DNA of 64,000 nucleotides from Nostoc sp. WHI (lineage in GTDB: Bacteria; Cyanobacteriota; Cyanobacteriia; Cyanobacteriales; Nostocaceae): assembly GCF_015714725.1 (NCBI RefSeq), contig NZ_WBKM01000118.1, positions 12,501 through 76,500 on the forward strand, given 5' to 3'. Position 1 is the first letter of the stretch. The number at the start of each line of letters is the position of its first letter. A model generated the notes under the pieces. That model searched no databases. It was not told the DNA's origin and saw only the letters and a program-made list of their open reading frames with translations. Shown piece after piece: positions 8,928-18,203 of this stretch. The position numbers and the translations under genes were made by a program.

Positions 8928-9872
8928 ATGAAATTTAGCGTTGTCATCACTACCTATAATCGCTTGAACTTGCTGCAAAGAGCAATTGATTCGGCTCGTA
9001 ACCAAACAATTGAGTGTGAGGTGATTGTTGCCGACGACTGTTCATCTGATAATACCCAAATATATCTCAAAAGCTTAGGGGACAACGTTGTTTACCATCG
9101 TAACGAGGTGAACCTTGGTCATGCGGCAACGGTAAATGCTGGAGTTGCCAAAGCTAGCGGTGACTGGATTAAGTTTTTAGATGATGATGACTATTTGGCT
9201 CCCAACTGCATAGAAGAGATGACTAAGGCGATCGCCCTTCGTCCAAATGCTGTAATCTGCTCTTGTGTCGCGGCTCAGGTGGATAGTAATGAAGTTGAAC
9301 TCAGTCGCACCCCACAAGTTGGCCCTGGTTTAGCTTTTTATATCCCCCAAGCCGATATTCACTACGGTATGCTCTTAGAGGTTGTACCTTTTGGTACACC
9401 TGTACAAGTAGCTTGTCAGCGTGACGCTTTCCTGCAAACTGGTGGTTGGGACTCTACACTTGATGCTAACTGTGATGACATCGATTCGTGGATTCGGATT
9501 GCCCAGTTTGGCGATGCCATTTTCTTGAATCAGTGTCTTGCTTATCGGACTATCTGGCCCGGTGCGTATAATCAAAAGTTTTCTTTTTCTCGGCGGTTAG
9601 CTACAAATATTTTGATGAAGGAGAAAATTTACGCCTTGGTAGATGACCAACATCGCTCCAAGATTCCTGTCTTTCAGGATATAAAAAATTACCTGAAACT
9701 CCATTGGATTTTAGTAGCGTTGAAGCAAAAAAATATCAAGAGTTTTCTTTCAATGATAGATCCGTCTATACTTTCTCCTCGCTCTTGGAAGTTTTTAGTA
9801 ACTGCTGGATTATCACGCCGTTCTCAGGGGAACAATTCTCAGATTCGTAAACTTATATTGATTGAGTCCTAG
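8928..9872 (+). CDS. Glycosyltransferase family 2 protein
   Basis: About 314 residues from the ATG at 8928 (MKFSVVITTYNRLNLL); an in-frame TTG upstream would add an unlikely leader. It has a GT-A fold: VVITTYNR, then the nucleotide-binding ADDCSSDNT, then the metal-binding FLDDDDYLAPN, then ANCDDIDSWIRIA. No membrane anchor is seen, so it is a cytosolic or peripheral enzyme that transfers a sugar from a nucleotide-sugar donor. Acceptor and donor cannot be read from sequence. It stands alone, ahead of a shared terminator. Confidence 0.88.
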   Translation: MKFSVVITTYNRLNLLQRAIDSARNQTIECEVIVADDCSSDNTQIYLKSLGDNVVYHRNEVNLGHAATVNAGVAKASGDWIKFLDDDDYLAPNCIEEMTKAIALRPNAVICSCVAAQVDSNEVELSRTPQVGPGLAFYIPQADIHYGMLLEVVPFGTPVQVACQRDAFLQTGGWDSTLDANCDDIDSWIRIAQFGDAIFLNQCLAYRTIWPGAYNQKFSFSRRLATNILMKEKIYALVDDQHRSKIPVFQDIKNYLKLHWILVALKQKNIKSFLSMIDPSILSPRSWKFLVTAGLSRRSQGNNSQIRKLILIES

Positions 9873-9936
9873 CTTTTAAGTGTTGGCGATGGTTTTACGG
9901 ATTACGCAAAGGGACTTTTATCGAATGTTGTTTTGC

Positions 9937-9968
9937 AAAAAAAAGGCGGATATTACCCGCCCTTTTTT
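9937..9968. terminator. Bidirectional terminator between convergent genes
   Basis: Stem GGCGG (9945-9949) with CCGCC (9957-9961), flanked by an A-run on the left and a T-run on the right. It can serve both the plus-strand glycosyltransferase and the minus-strand nuclease gene, whose stop is 11 bp away. Confidence 0.8.
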
Positions 9969-9978
9969 ATGCTTTAAA

Positions 9979-12900
9979 TTAGGCTGCGATGAAATCGCTC
10001 GTCGTAATTGTGTTTGCTAGAACGCCGTTTAGGGTCGCCAGTAGCTCGTTTGTTTCTGTGATGCGGATGAGGGTGTTTTTGCCATTTCCCTGGATCGACA
10101 GTTGACCGAATATCAGACCACCCGACAGAGCAATTAAATCTGTGCCGTTATTGAAGTCCTGAATCGTATCTGAGCCTTCGCCTGCTGCCAACACGAAGCG
10201 ATCGCTACCATTACCGCCAAGTAGGATATCCTGACCTTGACCGCCATTTAGCAGGTCATTGCCATTAGCACCACTGAGGCTATCGTTGCTGACCCCACCC
10301 AGCAAAATGTCGTTGCCGTTGCCACCGTTGAGGGTATCGTTGCCATTGCCACCGCTAAGGGTGTCGTTCTCATTGTTACCGTTGAGGATGTCTCTACCAG
10401 AAGTGCCAGTGAGTGCATCCTTGCCAGTGCCGCCGTCAAATACGCTGAGGTTACTCGCTAATTGGGCACCGATTACAACCGGATCGTGATCTGAGGAGCG
10501 ATAAGGCGTTGGCTCATAGAGTCCAGGGGGGTTAAATTCCTGGTTGTAATCCAGGATTCTGGGTTCGTCGGCGTTGATATGCCATTCGGTTGCTCCCGTC
10601 ACCTGGGCACTGAGGCTGGAAGTGCTTAGGGCATGATCCAGTCGTCCAGACTGCCCATCAAAGATAAAGGAGTAGGGGTCTTCGACATATTTGCCGAGTT
10701 CATCTAATAGTCCGCCATTTCGCAACACATCAATCGGATCTTCTTCACCATAAGCATTCAGATCCCCCAGGACTAATACATCGCTGTCGCCTGTGGTGGT
10801 CTTAAGCTCATTAACAAAGCCAAGCAAGGCTTCTGCCTGCTGAACCCGCGTGAAGTTAAAAGCACCTTGTCCATCGCCCTGGTCTACGTCTAACCCTGTG
10901 CCTGTACCAGCCTTTGACTTGAAATGGTTAATTACAGGGGTAAAGGTTTCGCCGTTGGAATTCAGGGCAAAGGTTTGAGCGACGGGTTGGCGATTGTAAA
11001 CAGTGTCAGGATCGCTGAGGGAAGCACCAACTGGGGTCACTATTCCTGGCTTGTAGATGAAGGCAACTTTAATCTCGTCAGTTCCTACTCCTGTAGCAGG
11101 ATCACGAATGTAGTCATAGATTTCTGCACCCAAAGATGTATTCAGCCGATCTACCAGTTCTGCGATCGCAGAATTAGCACCATCGCCATCATTTTCGATT
11201 TCAATCAGACCCACCACATCGGCATCGAGGGCAGAGATTGCGCTGACAATCTTGGCACTTTGTCGCTCAAACTCTGCTACATTGTCTGCTCCCCGCGAGG
11301 TCGGGAAGCCGCCACCCAAGCCGTCGCCATTGAAGTAATTCAGTACGTTAAAGCTAGCAACCTTAACGTTGCCGCCCACCTCATCGGGCGCAGCCGTCCG
11401 GGGATTAGAATCGATAAAATTGGGTGTTGCGGTGGGTTGGAGTCGGTAGCTGCCAAATCCGAAGCCCAGTACACCTGTAAGAGATGCAACCGTGCTACCT
11501 GCGCGCAGCGTGCCGTCATTTAAGAAGGGAACCGTTACGGGATTTTGGGTGTTGCTGCCATCGTCGAGCAGAATCTGACGCAAGTCGTTTGCGTTTTGTT
11601 GTGCTGTCACCGCAGCAACGTTGTTTTCGTCGTTCTCGGTTCCAGTAGTCGGAATATCGGTGGGGTCAATGAAGTTTGTGGGGTTAAACAACCGTCCCTC
11701 TGAAGATAGCAACACCTCACCAAACCGACCCAGGTTAAAGGTTTCAGTTACCGTCAAGGTTTCGGGGAATGTGACTAACATTCCCTCATAGCGCTCCAGA
11801 ACGGTTGTTGCAGTCACAGGTAGATCAAGCACTGTAGGGGCAATTAAGCCTGAACCCACGATGCTCAGTCCACTAATATTGCTGATCTGAGTTTGAGTAA
11901 AGCTCTCTCCAACGGTTCCGGTCAGCCGCACGGTTTGACCCACACTTACGTCTGTACTGTTAGGCGCAAAGATAAATATTCCGTCTGAGGTTGCAGTATT
12001 GCCATCTCCAACTGCTTCCTGTACAAAAAATCCATTCAGCCCACTGCTACCCTGAAAGTCGCCAACAACTACTGCCTCAATTGCCACTGTCTGCCCGACG
12101 AAAGGACTGATTGCACCACTTCCCTGAATTTCGTAAACCTCTCTGAGAGCAACATCGTTGTCAAGGATATTGACGTTGAGGTTAGGAATAGGCGTAAGTG
12201 TGTTGGAGTATGTCGGATCAGCACTGCTGGTGATCGTATGGGTAATTACTCCCGTGTGAGGAGATCCTTCGGCATCGAAGTCATTTACTGCTCTGACGGT
12301 AATCGTCCTGGAAGTAGCATTTGTCAAGCTTAGGGTGACGGAGTTAAAGAAGTTTATTCCATCCGTACTCACTTGAGTTTCTGCATCTGCGGCGATCGCT
12401 ACATTTACTGCACCTGTAGGTGTGGTCGTGAGGGCGATCGTGTAGGTATCAGTTGTCTCATTCTGCTCATCCACATCAGTACTGTTGCCAGATTGAACGA
12501 TGATTACTCCCGCTCCCGCTCCAGTTCCCGGATTAACGGTGTGGTTTCCTAATCCGCCAAAGGTGTCAACAGCAAAGCCGTTCCACTGCACACTCGGATC
12601 AAACGCATCGTTGGGATTGCTATCGCCAGTGGTGATACTACTGTTGCGGCGCAAGGTGTTGTCTGCTGTGCTAATTAGACCAGTTCCCCACTCAGTACCG
12701 GGGTCAAAGCCAATCTGACCGATTGAATCAAGGAGCATCCCACTAGCGCCGCCTTGCCGTAGCACGATCGCATCATCTCCGTTAAACCAGGCCGCACCGC
12801 TTGTTTGGTCTGCCTGCGCCAAAATTGGTGCGCTGGCGCTGCTTTGAGCTAGCACGAACACATCCCCATTTGCCACCGTGCCTGTTAAAGGAATGGTTAA

Positions 12901-13044
12901 TCCTGCCGTGGTGCTGCCATTGAAGTAAAACTGAACCACATAATTTCCAGCAGTTAAATCGATCGTTGCACCAGTGCTGTTGTAAATCTCTAGGGCTTTA
13001 TTGTTGCTGCTGCCCTCAATGTATTCCGAAAAAAATAATGCCAT
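9979..13044 (-). CDS. Secreted lamin-tail / endonuclease-exonuclease-phosphatase / RTX protein (ExeM-like)
   Basis: A 1021-residue multidomain protein. Residues 1 to about 130 form a lamin-tail domain (FFSEYIEGSSNNKALEIYN). About 175-290 is a beta-sandwich resembling Calx-beta. About 295-550 contains an OB-like segment seen in ExeM/NucH nucleases. About 558-863 is an EEP nuclease domain (VKVASFNVLNYF, ADVVGLIEIEN, LGDLNAYGEEDP, SSDHDPVV) with the expected Asn, Glu, Asp and His residues. About 873-960 holds GGxGxDxLxG calcium-binding RTX nonapeptides. There is no signal peptide, and the C-terminal RTX suggests type I secretion. It is probably an extracellular DNase or phosphatase for nutrient scavenging. 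Confidence 0.88.
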   Translation of the reverse strand: MALFFSEYIEGSSNNKALEIYNSTGATIDLTAGNYVVQFYFNGSTTAGLTIPLTGTVANGDVFVLAQSSASAPILAQADQTSGAAWFNGDDAIVLRQGGASGMLLDSIGQIGFDPGTEWGTGLISTADNTLRRNSSITTGDSNPNDAFDPSVQWNGFAVDTFGGLGNHTVNPGTGAGAGVIIVQSGNSTDVDEQNETTDTYTIALTTTPTGAVNVAIAADAETQVSTDGINFFNSVTLSLTNATSRTITVRAVNDFDAEGSPHTGVITHTITSSADPTYSNTLTPIPNLNVNILDNDVALREVYEIQGSGAISPFVGQTVAIEAVVVGDFQGSSGLNGFFVQEAVGDGNTATSDGIFIFAPNSTDVSVGQTVRLTGTVGESFTQTQISNISGLSIVGSGLIAPTVLDLPVTATTVLERYEGMLVTFPETLTVTETFNLGRFGEVLLSSEGRLFNPTNFIDPTDIPTTGTENDENNVAAVTAQQNANDLRQILLDDGSNTQNPVTVPFLNDGTLRAGSTVASLTGVLGFGFGSYRLQPTATPNFIDSNPRTAAPDEVGGNVKVASFNVLNYFNGDGLGGGFPTSRGADNVAEFERQSAKIVSAISALDADVVGLIEIENDGDGANSAIAELVDRLNTSLGAEIYDYIRDPATGVGTDEIKVAFIYKPGIVTPVGASLSDPDTVYNRQPVAQTFALNSNGETFTPVINHFKSKAGTGTGLDVDQGDGQGAFNFTRVQQAEALLGFVNELKTTTGDSDVLVLGDLNAYGEEDPIDVLRNGGLLDELGKYVEDPYSFIFDGQSGRLDHALSTSSLSAQVTGATEWHINADEPRILDYNQEFNPPGLYEPTPYRSSDHDPVVIGAQLASNLSVFDGGTGKDALTGTSGRDILNGNNENDTLSGGNGNDTLNGGNGNDILLGGVSNDSLSGANGNDLLNGGQGQDILLGGNGSDRFVLAAGEGSDTIQDFNNGTDLIALSGGLIFGQLSIQGNGKNTLIRITETNELLATLNGVLANTITTSDFIAA

Positions 13045-13561
13045 TGAAATCTCCGTAAAAGTCGCGAATTTAATGTTAGTTGATCAGGTGGACTGAGGCG
13101 ATCACCCTTCAGTATGAATATCACTCATAAACTCAGTAGAGTTTATGCGCTAAAAACTCTAGTGGTTTTAGGCGATCGCTGGACTAGCAGGTGAATGTTT
13201 ATTAATTCAAAAGCTTTAATAAGTTGTGGCTAGCAGATCCAATTTGGAAGTTTATCATAGCGACATTAAGGGATTAATATCCTTGGTTTAAACAATACCT
13301 TCGCCACAATGCCCTCACTCTAGAAAAGTGGGGCTAATACTTTTTGGTTAAGCAGAAAAGCTATTTGTTGAGGCAAGCTGCTCTTGAGCGGGAAGAGAAA
13401 GAATTACTGAACAACAACCCTCTTTTTTCTCCAGCCTAAAGAGCCGATCCGAAAAGTATTGGGGCTATTCCTAACTCAGTACTAATTAGATGTTAGTTTC
13501 ATCCACGCCAAGGGATTAATAATTCAAGGGATATCAAATATCCCTTTGAGTTTTTAGACGA
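13045..13561. other. Intergenic region between divergent secreted-protein genes
   Basis: This 517-bp gap must hold promoters for both the minus-strand nuclease and the plus-strand SLH gene. It contains scattered short inverted repeats (for example around AACTCAGTAGAGTTT near 13132) and one GCGATCGC at about 13173. I see no gene and no recognised operator. Confidence 0.5.
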
Positions 13562-15265
13562 ATGGTTAAATGTGAGATGAAATACATCAATCAAAGTTAC
13601 TCGGCTCATTTAAGCAAATTTGTGATTGCTGCAACCTCTGTGGCAATGTTCTCGCCAATAGCTTCTGCCTATGCAGCTTTAGGCTTCTCCACCACCATCG
13701 CACAAATACCTAGTAATTCCACTGAGCAACAACTTTTAGCTGACAACGAAGTAAAAATACGGAATCGCACCACTATCCAACGGCAAACTGTTACTACAGA
13801 AAGCCGCACTCAGGCAAAAGCGAAAAAAACAGGTTTTAGCCTTGCCATTTGGGAACCATCCGGTAGTTTGTCAGAGGTGATTGCTCGCGTTTCTGTCAAG
13901 AGTAAACGTAGCAAAAGCTATTTAAAAGAGCGGTTTTTGGGTGATTACAAGTACAAAATTAAGCAAAAAGCAAAATTTGCTAAGGGCTTAAAAGCTGGCG
14001 ATCGCATTGTCGTGCGATTATATGATATTCAAAACCGCTTTCTTGGCTACAGCGAATTTGAATGTTTGTCGGCAAATACCACAGTTAACCTGATTTTGTC
14101 AGCCAAATCTACAGAATATCAAGTTGTTCGTACTGTTTATGGTGTTGATGCTGACCAAAACGGCACTATTGATCGAGGTACTACCACTTACGACTACTTC
14201 ACCCAGTCCAGCAGCGACCAAAGGGTTAGTTTCCTTAGTAGTTCCCAAACCTTCCAAGCTAGTCAGTTCCAAGTAGAGGAATTGTCAACAGTTGCAGCAA
14301 CCAGCGTTTATCCCCTCTCTTTTACCCAAGGTGAATTCGCTGTGGTGCGTCAGTCGTCCATTAGCGTTTTTAGTTCCGACTTAGCAGAGGCTTTGCAAGC
14401 TACTCCTGGCAGCTTGGTACAGGTGACCGAAGTTAGCGATAACTCTAGCTATGATATCAGCCAACTGCTAATGAATTATCGCCAAGTTGGGATGTCTCGC
14501 GCTCTCCAGGTTGGTTTTTCTGATGTTTCCACAGACTACTGGGCCAAAGATTTTATTACCGAATTGGCAGCGATGGAAATTCTCGAAGGTTTTCCTGATG
14601 GGACTTTCCGCCCAGATGCACCAGTAACTCGTGCCCAATTTGCGGCAATGCTACGGAAAGCTTTTACAAAGGGGAAAATTCGCCAAGCGATCGCCTTTAA
14701 AGATGTCTCAACTCAATTCTGGGCTTATAATGCCATCAGAGAAGTTTATCAAATGGGCTTTTTAAACGCTGTTATTGCCAAGGATTTCAACCCCAGTCAA
14801 AGCCTGTCTCGCCTTGATATTCTGGTAGCATTAGCGCAGGGATTAAATTATCAAACCAGTGGTTCCACGGATACAATTTTATCTGTTTACAGTGATGCGA
14901 CTACTATTCGTCGTGAACATCGCAGTCTAATTGCTGCCTTGACACAACGCGGTATAGTCGTCAACTATCCCAATGTGAACATGCTAAGTGCTGAACGGGT
15001 AGCAACCAGGTCTGAAGTGTCTGCTTTGTTATACCAAGCCCTTTCTAGTACCGAAGAGGTAGCAAACATCTCCTCGCAATATGTCGTTGGAGAATCACAA
15101 CAAGTTGCAGTTGAGGAGCAAACTGAAACTTCGACAGAGGGCGTCAAACCCCGTCGCAATTGCAACCAAGGAATTGGTAATGGTGCTGAGGGCTGTGACC
15201 CTGGCAATTCCCGTCCCCACGGTGGCAGTAACGATGAAGGCGGACGTACTCCTGGTAACAAGTAA
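13562..15265 (+). CDS. S-layer homology (SLH) domain protein
   Basis: 567 residues (ATG at 13562; an ATG at 13577 is equally possible). A signal peptide ends near ASAYA. The middle (about residues 40-310) is a basic, beta-rich region of unknown fold. Three SLH motifs follow: about 318 (FSDVSTDYWAKDFI with EGFPDGTFRPDAPVTRAQFA), about 378 (FKDVSTQFWAYNAI) and a weaker one at about 443-498. The tail is Gly/Asn/Pro-rich (GNSRPHGGSNDEGG). In cyanobacteria SLH domains bind peptidoglycan-linked polymers and usually anchor outer-envelope proteins. A cell-envelope structural role is inferred. Confidence 0.88.
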   Translation: MVKCEMKYINQSYSAHLSKFVIAATSVAMFSPIASAYAALGFSTTIAQIPSNSTEQQLLADNEVKIRNRTTIQRQTVTTESRTQAKAKKTGFSLAIWEPSGSLSEVIARVSVKSKRSKSYLKERFLGDYKYKIKQKAKFAKGLKAGDRIVVRLYDIQNRFLGYSEFECLSANTTVNLILSAKSTEYQVVRTVYGVDADQNGTIDRGTTTYDYFTQSSSDQRVSFLSSSQTFQASQFQVEELSTVAATSVYPLSFTQGEFAVVRQSSISVFSSDLAEALQATPGSLVQVTEVSDNSSYDISQLLMNYRQVGMSRALQVGFSDVSTDYWAKDFITELAAMEILEGFPDGTFRPDAPVTRAQFAAMLRKAFTKGKIRQAIAFKDVSTQFWAYNAIREVYQMGFLNAVIAKDFNPSQSLSRLDILVALAQGLNYQTSGSTDTILSVYSDATTIRREHRSLIAALTQRGIVVNYPNVNMLSAERVATRSEVSALLYQALSSTEEVANISSQYVVGESQQVAVEEQTETSTEGVKPRRNCNQGIGNGAEGCDPGNSRPHGGSNDEGGRTPGNK

Positions 15266-15271
15266 GACGAT

Positions 15272-15715
15272 TTAAGTTGTAGAGACGCGATTAGTTGCGT
15301 CTCTAGCTTGATTAACTGTAAAACTAATTTCCTGACCAGATGAAATCTCTAGCGTATGACCATCTGGGTCTTGAAGGTAAGCCCAGTAACCAACGGGCGG
15401 TTCCCAGTCATTTGGCCCAGCCAGCAGTAGCCCTTCTTGGCGTGCCTCATCGCACAGGCGAGTAACTTCCTCACGATTCTGATAAGCTACACCTAGATGG
15501 GATTGGGGTAACAGTGCGCCTTGTACTTTAGCTGCTTTAATTAGGACAATCACAAAAGGTCTGGTTAGGTCACTAATCCAAGCAACATCTACTTGAGTCG
15601 TTTGATCAGTGCGACGATGTACGACTGTCATCTGGGCATACTTTGCATAAAACGAGATACTTGCATCGACATTAGTAACTGCAAGTGCAATATGAGTAAA
15701 ACCGAGATCAGACAT
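15272..15715 (-). CDS. VOC family (glyoxalase/bleomycin-resistance-like) protein
   Basis: About 147 residues from the ATG at 15715, which follows GGAG; an upstream in-frame ATG at 15790 adds a non-homologous leader. It has the paired beta-alpha-beta-beta-beta modules of the vicinal-oxygen-chelate fold: GFTHIALAVTNVDASISFYAKYA, then HLGVAYQ, then YWAYLQDPDGHTLEIS. The candidate metal ligands His (THIALA), His (SHLG) and Glu (TLEIS) are present. The substrate is unknown. The last ten codons (RDATNRVSTT) are encoded by an inverted repeat that also looks like a terminator. It converges on the SLH gene with a 6-bp gap. Confidence 0.82.
   Translation of the reverse strand: MSDLGFTHIALAVTNVDASISFYAKYAQMTVVHRRTDQTTQVDVAWISDLTRPFVIVLIKAAKVQGALLPQSHLGVAYQNREEVTRLCDEARQEGLLLAGPNDWEPPVGYWAYLQDPDGHTLEISSGQEISFTVNQARDATNRVSTT
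15279..15305. repeat. Inverted repeat/terminator-like hairpin overlapping the VOC gene end
   Basis: TAGAGACGC and GCGTCTCTA flank an 8-nt loop (GATTAGTT). This is a widespread Nostoc spacer hairpin. Here it forms the last codons of the VOC gene and follows the SLH stop by about 14 bp, so it may terminate the SLH transcript while being translated from the other strand. Confidence 0.75.
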
Positions 15716-15834
15716 TAAAAGAACTCCGTGTGTAGACTTGAGCGGACGAATGTAGGTATTGGACTCAGTGCTTACCAAGAAAGCTGACACGATTGATAAT
15801 GAAGATAGACGTTATCTTCACAAAATTTAAATTT

Positions 15835-16593
15835 ATGTTTTTAACTTGGTTAGACAGCAACTCCTGGCTGCTGGAAATCGGTAGTAAAAGTATACTAATT
15901 GACCCTTGGCTAGTTGGTTCGTTAATTTTCAGCAATTTGGATTGGTTGTTTAAAGGTTCGCGATCGCAAAATCGCCCAATACCAGATAATATTGATCTGA
16001 TCCTCCTGTCTCAGGGTTTAGAAGACCATACTCACCCACCAACGCTTAAATTACTTGATCACAGCATCAAGGTTGTAGCTTCTCCCAATGCTGCCAAGGT
16101 AGTACAGCAGTTAGGTTACACCCAGGTAACAACTCTGGCTCATGGTGAAACTTTCACTTTAAATAATCAAGTTGAAATCAAAGCTTTTCCCGGCTCTCCC
16201 ATTGGCCCCACTTTAGTGGAAAATAGTTATCTCCTCAAAGAATTGGAGAGTGGTTTAACAGTATACTACGAGCCTCACGGGTATCATTCTCCACAACTTA
16301 ATCAGGCTGCCCCAGTTGATGTGGTGATTACACCATTTGTTGACTTAACGCTGCCTTTGCTTGGGTCGATTATTAAAGGACAAAATAGCGCTTTGGAAGT
16401 GGTAAAGTCGTTACAGCCTCAAGTAATATTACCTACAGCCGCCGGTGGAGATGTGGCGTTTGAGGGATTGCTGATGAAATTTATTCAGACGAAAGGAAGT
16501 GCTGAGGAATTTCGTTCGTTATTAGAGAAAAATAATCTTTCGACGCGGGTACTTGAGCCGAAACCAGGCGATCGCTTTGAACTACCATTTTAG
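15835..16593 (+). CDS. MBL-fold metallo-hydrolase (UlaG-like)
   Basis: About 252 residues from the ATG at 15835 (MFLTWLDSNSWLLEIG); upstream in-frame starts at 15793 and 15799 add non-conserved residues. It has the beta-lactamase-superfamily layout: NSWLLEIGSKSILIDPWLVG, the metal-binding loop SQGLEDHTHPPTLKLL (a variant of HxHxDH), then YYEPHGYHS and VVITPFVD. This resembles the cyanobacterial UlaG-like branch. The metal-ligand loop is less canonical than in lactonases, so the chemistry is uncertain. No operon partner; divergent from the VOC gene. Confidence 0.8.
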   Translation: MFLTWLDSNSWLLEIGSKSILIDPWLVGSLIFSNLDWLFKGSRSQNRPIPDNIDLILLSQGLEDHTHPPTLKLLDHSIKVVASPNAAKVVQQLGYTQVTTLAHGETFTLNNQVEIKAFPGSPIGPTLVENSYLLKELESGLTVYYEPHGYHSPQLNQAAPVDVVITPFVDLTLPLLGSIIKGQNSALEVVKSLQPQVILPTAAGGDVAFEGLLMKFIQTKGSAEEFRSLLEKNNLSTRVLEPKPGDRFELPF

Positions 16594-16738
16594 TGTTCTG
16601 TGGAAAATCTTACCAAAAGTAATGAATTATCTAAAGGTTTAAAACAATTGGTAATTAAATTAGTTGGAGTTTAAATTTCCAATAGATAAATACCACCAAT
16701 TTTACAACTTTGTGACCAGCTTAAACCTATTTCCTTAA

Positions 16739-16770
16739 TTACGAATTACGAATTACGAATTACGAATTAT
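16739..16770. repeat. Heptamer short tandem repeat (TTACGAA)
   Basis: About four and a half tandem copies of the 7-bp unit TTACGAA. The stop codon of the minus-strand coiled-coil gene lies inside it. The same heptamer recurs at 36843-36877. Confidence 0.85.
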
Positions 16771-17089
16771 TTGAATCTCCCTGATTACCTCGAATCAAAT
16801 AGCGTACTTCTTCGAGGAGGATATTAAACCTCTGATCATTTTCTACTTGTCGTTGTTTGAGTAACTCCGTATCCCTTTGACTTTGAGATGCTACTTGCAA
16901 CAAAGCTTGAACAGTCACTCTCAAGCCATCTACACTATCTCGGACTTCAGCTATACTATCTCGGACTTCAGTTAGACTATCTCGTAGTTCAGTTACACTA
17001 CCTCGGACTTCAACTACACTATCTCGTATCTCGGACACACTTGAAGCTAACTCATCAAGCATTCCGTCTGTCCAACGTTCAACTGCCAT
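16760..17089 (-). CDS. Small heptad-repeat coiled-coil protein
   Basis: About 109 residues from the ATG at 17089 (MAVERWTDGMLDELASS). Residues about 18-65 are near-perfect heptads of the form S-V-x-E-V-R-D, which is also visible as 21-bp imperfect tandem repeats in the DNA. A second helix follows (LLKQRQVENDQRFNILLEEVRYLIRG). This is a strongly predicted coiled coil, probably oligomeric, with no signal peptide. Families of such proteins are common in Nostoc and have no assigned role. The gene ends within a heptamer repeat that supplies the stop codon. Confidence 0.7.
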   Translation of the reverse strand: MAVERWTDGMLDELASSVSEIRDSVVEVRGSVTELRDSLTEVRDSIAEVRDSVDGLRVTVQALLQVASQSQRDTELLKQRQVENDQRFNILLEEVRYLIRGNQGDSNNS

Positions 17090-17235
17090 TGTGATTTTGT
17101 GTTTTGTTAAATTTATTTTTCTCACTACTTTTTATTTTACCAATCGGCAGGTTAAAAAAGTAATACCATGAGTTTTTGGCTGGGCGATCGCAAATAAGTG
17201 TATTTGGCATCAGACTATGGTTCACAATTAATAAC

Positions 17236-18153
17236 ATGGACTTGCCAATTATCTACCACGCAGATTACGTTGCCCCATTGCCTGAAGGACATCGTTTTCC
17301 GATGTCTAAGTTCCGACAACTCTACGAATTACTGTTAGCTGATAGTGTAGCTAATAAAGAACAATTTCATACCCCCGAACGTCCACCGCTAGAGTTGATA
17401 GAGTTAGTCCACACCCCAAACTATGTTAAAGCTTATTGCGAAGGAACCCTAGACTCCAAAGCACAGCGTCGCATTGGTTTGCCTTGGAGTCCAGCATTAG
17501 TGAATCGCACTTGTGTAGCGGTAGGTGGTACGATACTCACTGCTAAACTGGCACTAAGTCAAGGTTTAGCTTGTAATACGGCTGGTGGAACTCATCATGC
17601 CTTTCCCAGTTATGGATCTGGTTTTTGTATTTTCAACGATTTAGCGATCGCTTGCCGCGTTTTACAAAAAATTGGACTCGTCCAAAAAATCCTAATTGTA
17701 GATTTGGATGTACATCAAGGAGACGGCACCGCTTTTATTTTCCAAGACGACGATAGTGTTTTTACTTTTTCCATGCACTGCGAAGTCAATTTCCCTGGTA
17801 CTAAACAAAACAGTGATTTGGATGTTCCTTTGCCGGTGGGAATGGAGGATGACGCTTATTTACAAACTTTATCGAATTACTTAGCAGATTTATTATCTGA
17901 AGTCAAGCCAGATTTAGTATTTTATGATGCAGGTGTTGACCCTCATATAGGCGATCGCTTAGGAAAATTAGCCTTAACCGATGCTGGCATTTTTCGCCGG
18001 GAAATGCAGGTTTTGAGTACCTGTATGAGCAGAGGTTATCCTGTAGCTTGCGTCATTGGCGGCGGTTATGCTGATGATATGAAATCCCTAGTTTGGCGAC
18101 ACTCTCTGCTGCATCGCGCCGCCAGTGAAATTTATCAGCAGTACAAACTTTGA
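17236..18153 (+). CDS. Histone deacetylase family (AcuC/AphA-type) protein
   Basis: About 305 residues from the ATG at 17236 (MDLPIIYHADYVAPLPEGH). It shows the HDAC arginase-like fold: GGTHHAFPSYGSGFCIFND with the tandem catalytic His, LIVDLDVHQGDGTAF with zinc-binding Asp and His, YDAGVDPHIGDRLG with the second zinc Asp, and GGGYA. All signature residues are intact. Bacterial homologues act on acetylpolyamines, acetyl-lysine or acetoin-related substrates; the target here is unknown. Confidence 0.9.
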   Translation: MDLPIIYHADYVAPLPEGHRFPMSKFRQLYELLLADSVANKEQFHTPERPPLELIELVHTPNYVKAYCEGTLDSKAQRRIGLPWSPALVNRTCVAVGGTILTAKLALSQGLACNTAGGTHHAFPSYGSGFCIFNDLAIACRVLQKIGLVQKILIVDLDVHQGDGTAFIFQDDDSVFTFSMHCEVNFPGTKQNSDLDVPLPVGMEDDAYLQTLSNYLADLLSEVKPDLVFYDAGVDPHIGDRLGKLALTDAGIFRREMQVLSTCMSRGYPVACVIGGGYADDMKSLVWRHSLLHRAASEIYQQYKL

Positions 18154-18203
18154 TGCAGCCGCTTGAGTTTTTTTGATTAATTGATTCTTTGGAAGTTCTT
18201 TAG

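Noticed and set aside
10924-11523. A 199-residue plus-strand frame
   Set aside because: It is antisense to the well-supported EEP nuclease domain and has no family features.
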